Of a stretch of 5,019 bases of DNA, positions 4,504 to 5,019 are shown in pieces. The DNA lies in contig VAZS01000442.1 of NCBI GenBank assembly GCA_005884855.1, positions 1-5,019 on the forward strand, given 5' to 3'. The notes under the pieces are model-generated. The model did no database searches, had not been told where the DNA came from, and saw only the letters and a program-made list of their open reading frames with translations. How positions within the stretch are numbered: position 1 is the first letter of the stretch; every line of letters begins with the position of its first letter. The translations under genes and the position numbers were made by a program. Origin of the DNA: Alphaproteobacteria bacterium. GTDB taxonomy: Bacteria > Pseudomonadota > Alphaproteobacteria > Rhizobiales > Xanthobacteraceae.

Positions 4504-4550
4504 CTGGCGCGCCGCCAGAAGGTCCGGCCGTTATGGCCGAACCTTCCTGG
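4504..4550. terminator. Two overlapping hairpins between convergent genes
   Basis: Hairpin A: CTGGCG (4504-4509) with CGCCAG (4513-4518). Hairpin B: CCAGAAGGTCCGGCC (4515-4529) with GGCCGAACCTTCCTGG (4535-4550), a stem of about 14 pairs with one mismatch (4524/4540), one bulge (C4546) and a five-base loop. Both use CCAG 4515-4518, so only one can form at a time. Position between the convergent stops at 4458 and 4571 suggests a bidirectional terminator, although neither strand has a good U-tract. Confidence 0.5.
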
Positions 4551-4570
4551 AGAGCTTTGCATAGCGCTGT

Positions 4571-4873
4571 TTAGTAGCCCTGCTTGCCAGCACCGCCAGT
4601 GGTGGACTGCTTGGTGGCGCTGCCAGTCGTGGTATGACTGGGGGTGTATTCCGATGCACCCGGTGCCGTGGATTTAGTGGCTCGGTGCATCCTGTGGCCC
4701 GGTGAATACGCAGATGCGCCCGGACCGACCGACTTGGTGGATTTATGTACGGTCGTTTTCTGCGTGGTCGATTTCTGCATCTTATGACCCGGCGTGTTGC
4801 TCGAGACACCCTGGGCAAAGCTGGAGGTGGCGAATGCCAGCGCACTCACCACGATAATGGGCTTAAGGTACAT
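4571..4873 (-). CDS. Secreted Pro-Gly-His repeat protein, stress-controlled
   Basis: This 100-residue protein has a Sec signal peptide at residues 1-20 (MYLKPIIVVSALAFATSSFA, cleavage before QG). The mature part is low-complexity, rich in Ser, Thr, Gly, Lys and His, and contains three imperfect units: SSNTPGHKMQ (24-33), GASAYSPGHRMH (52-63) and GASEYTPSHTTT (72-83), linked by KST/TKS spacers. There are no cysteines and no recognisable catalytic domain, so it is probably a disordered periplasmic or surface protein. The style is common in Bradyrhizobium small secreted proteins; the His/Met-containing units could bind metal, but that is speculation. ATG 4873 has an excellent AGAGGAGGA site (4880-4888). 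A near-perfect EcfG promoter (4906-4931) sits just upstream, implying induction in the PhyR-EcfG general stress response. Confidence 0.85.
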   Translation of the reverse strand: MYLKPIIVVSALAFATSSFAQGVSSNTPGHKMQKSTTQKTTVHKSTKSVGPGASAYSPGHRMHRATKSTAPGASEYTPSHTTTGSATKQSTTGGAGKQGY

Positions 4874-4905
4874 TCTGTGTCCTCCTCTGGCATTGGAGTA
4901 AACAC

Positions 4906-4931
4906 AACGTCTCTAATCGGCCAACCGTTCC
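4906..4931 (-). promoter_or_regulatory. EcfG (general stress sigma factor) promoter
   Basis: On the minus strand GGAAC (4931-4927), exactly 17 bases, then CGTT (4909-4906): a full match to the known EcfG consensus GGAAC-N16-17-CGTT of alphaproteobacteria. Transcription would start near 4899, giving a leader of about 25 bases that contains the strong ribosome binding site of the gene at 4571-4873. Position, orientation and spacing all agree. Confidence 0.8.
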
Positions 4932-5019
4932 GGGAGCTGATTATTTCTGCCCGAGACGACGCTTGCATCGCAGCCGCAGCACACGTTTTCGACGCCGATC
5001 GAAGCCATTTACCGGCTCA

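Noticed and set aside
4941..5019. Possible C-terminus of a minus-strand gene entering from the right edge (basic residues, stop at 4941-4943)
   Set aside because: Only 25 codons are visible, with Arg/Lys-rich composition typical of non-coding GC-rich frames. It cannot be judged without the next sequence.
1..5019. CRISPR arrays, insertion sequences, tRNA or rRNA genes
   Set aside because: No regularly spaced repeats, transposase-like frames with terminal repeats, or tRNA cloverleaf/rRNA sequences were seen on either strand.

Overview
The window looks like an accessory, gene-poor stretch of a Bradyrhizobium-like alphaproteobacterial chromosome (Rhizobiales, Nitrobacteraceae type). The grounds are overall GC richness, two Tat-exported orphan substrate-binding proteins of the ABC_sub_bind type, a GcrA-type regulator, a DUF2934 protein, a CusF-like periplasmic protein, a Pro-Gly-His repeat secretory protein, and a near-perfect promoter for the alphaproteobacterial general-stress sigma factor EcfG. 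Family names are recognised by eye, not by a search.

Layout. 1-259: no firm gene; a weak EcfG-like promoter at 206-230. 260-445 (+): small rhizobial hypothetical with a GTG start. 477-721 (-): a short Tat-signal gene with a good ribosome binding site and a textbook intrinsic terminator, but frameshifted after about 15 codons. 722-1101: intergenic, with a strong inverted repeat at 946-995. 1102-1395 (+): CusF-like secreted protein starting at TTG. 1540-2420 (+): a substrate-binding protein gene broken by an internal out-of-frame deletion. 2545-2871 (+): a short GcrA-like DNA-binding protein. 2993-3979 (-): an intact substrate-binding protein that is a paralogue of the broken one and faces it, so the two form an inverted homologous pair around the gcrA-like gene. 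3980-4296: divergent intergenic region with three inverted repeats. 4297-4458 (+): a 53-residue DUF2934 protein. 4571-4873 (-): a secreted repeat protein driven by the EcfG-type promoter at 4906-4931.

There is no operon here. The genes are mostly single, small and separated by hairpin-rich spacers. Two genes are decayed (477-721 and 1540-2420). The putative stress genes at the right edge, and possibly 260-445, could belong to the PhyR-EcfG general stress regulon. Neither substrate-binding protein has a permease or ATPase partner in the window.

The least explained signal is a pair of look-alike hairpins (943-997 and 4229-4279). They share the arms GCACGGCC...GGCCGTGC, a CGCT/AGCG inner stem and a C-rich loop. 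Each lies upstream of a different small gene, and a third related arm lies at 4117-4132. They may be a dispersed palindromic repeat family or a cis-acting RNA element.
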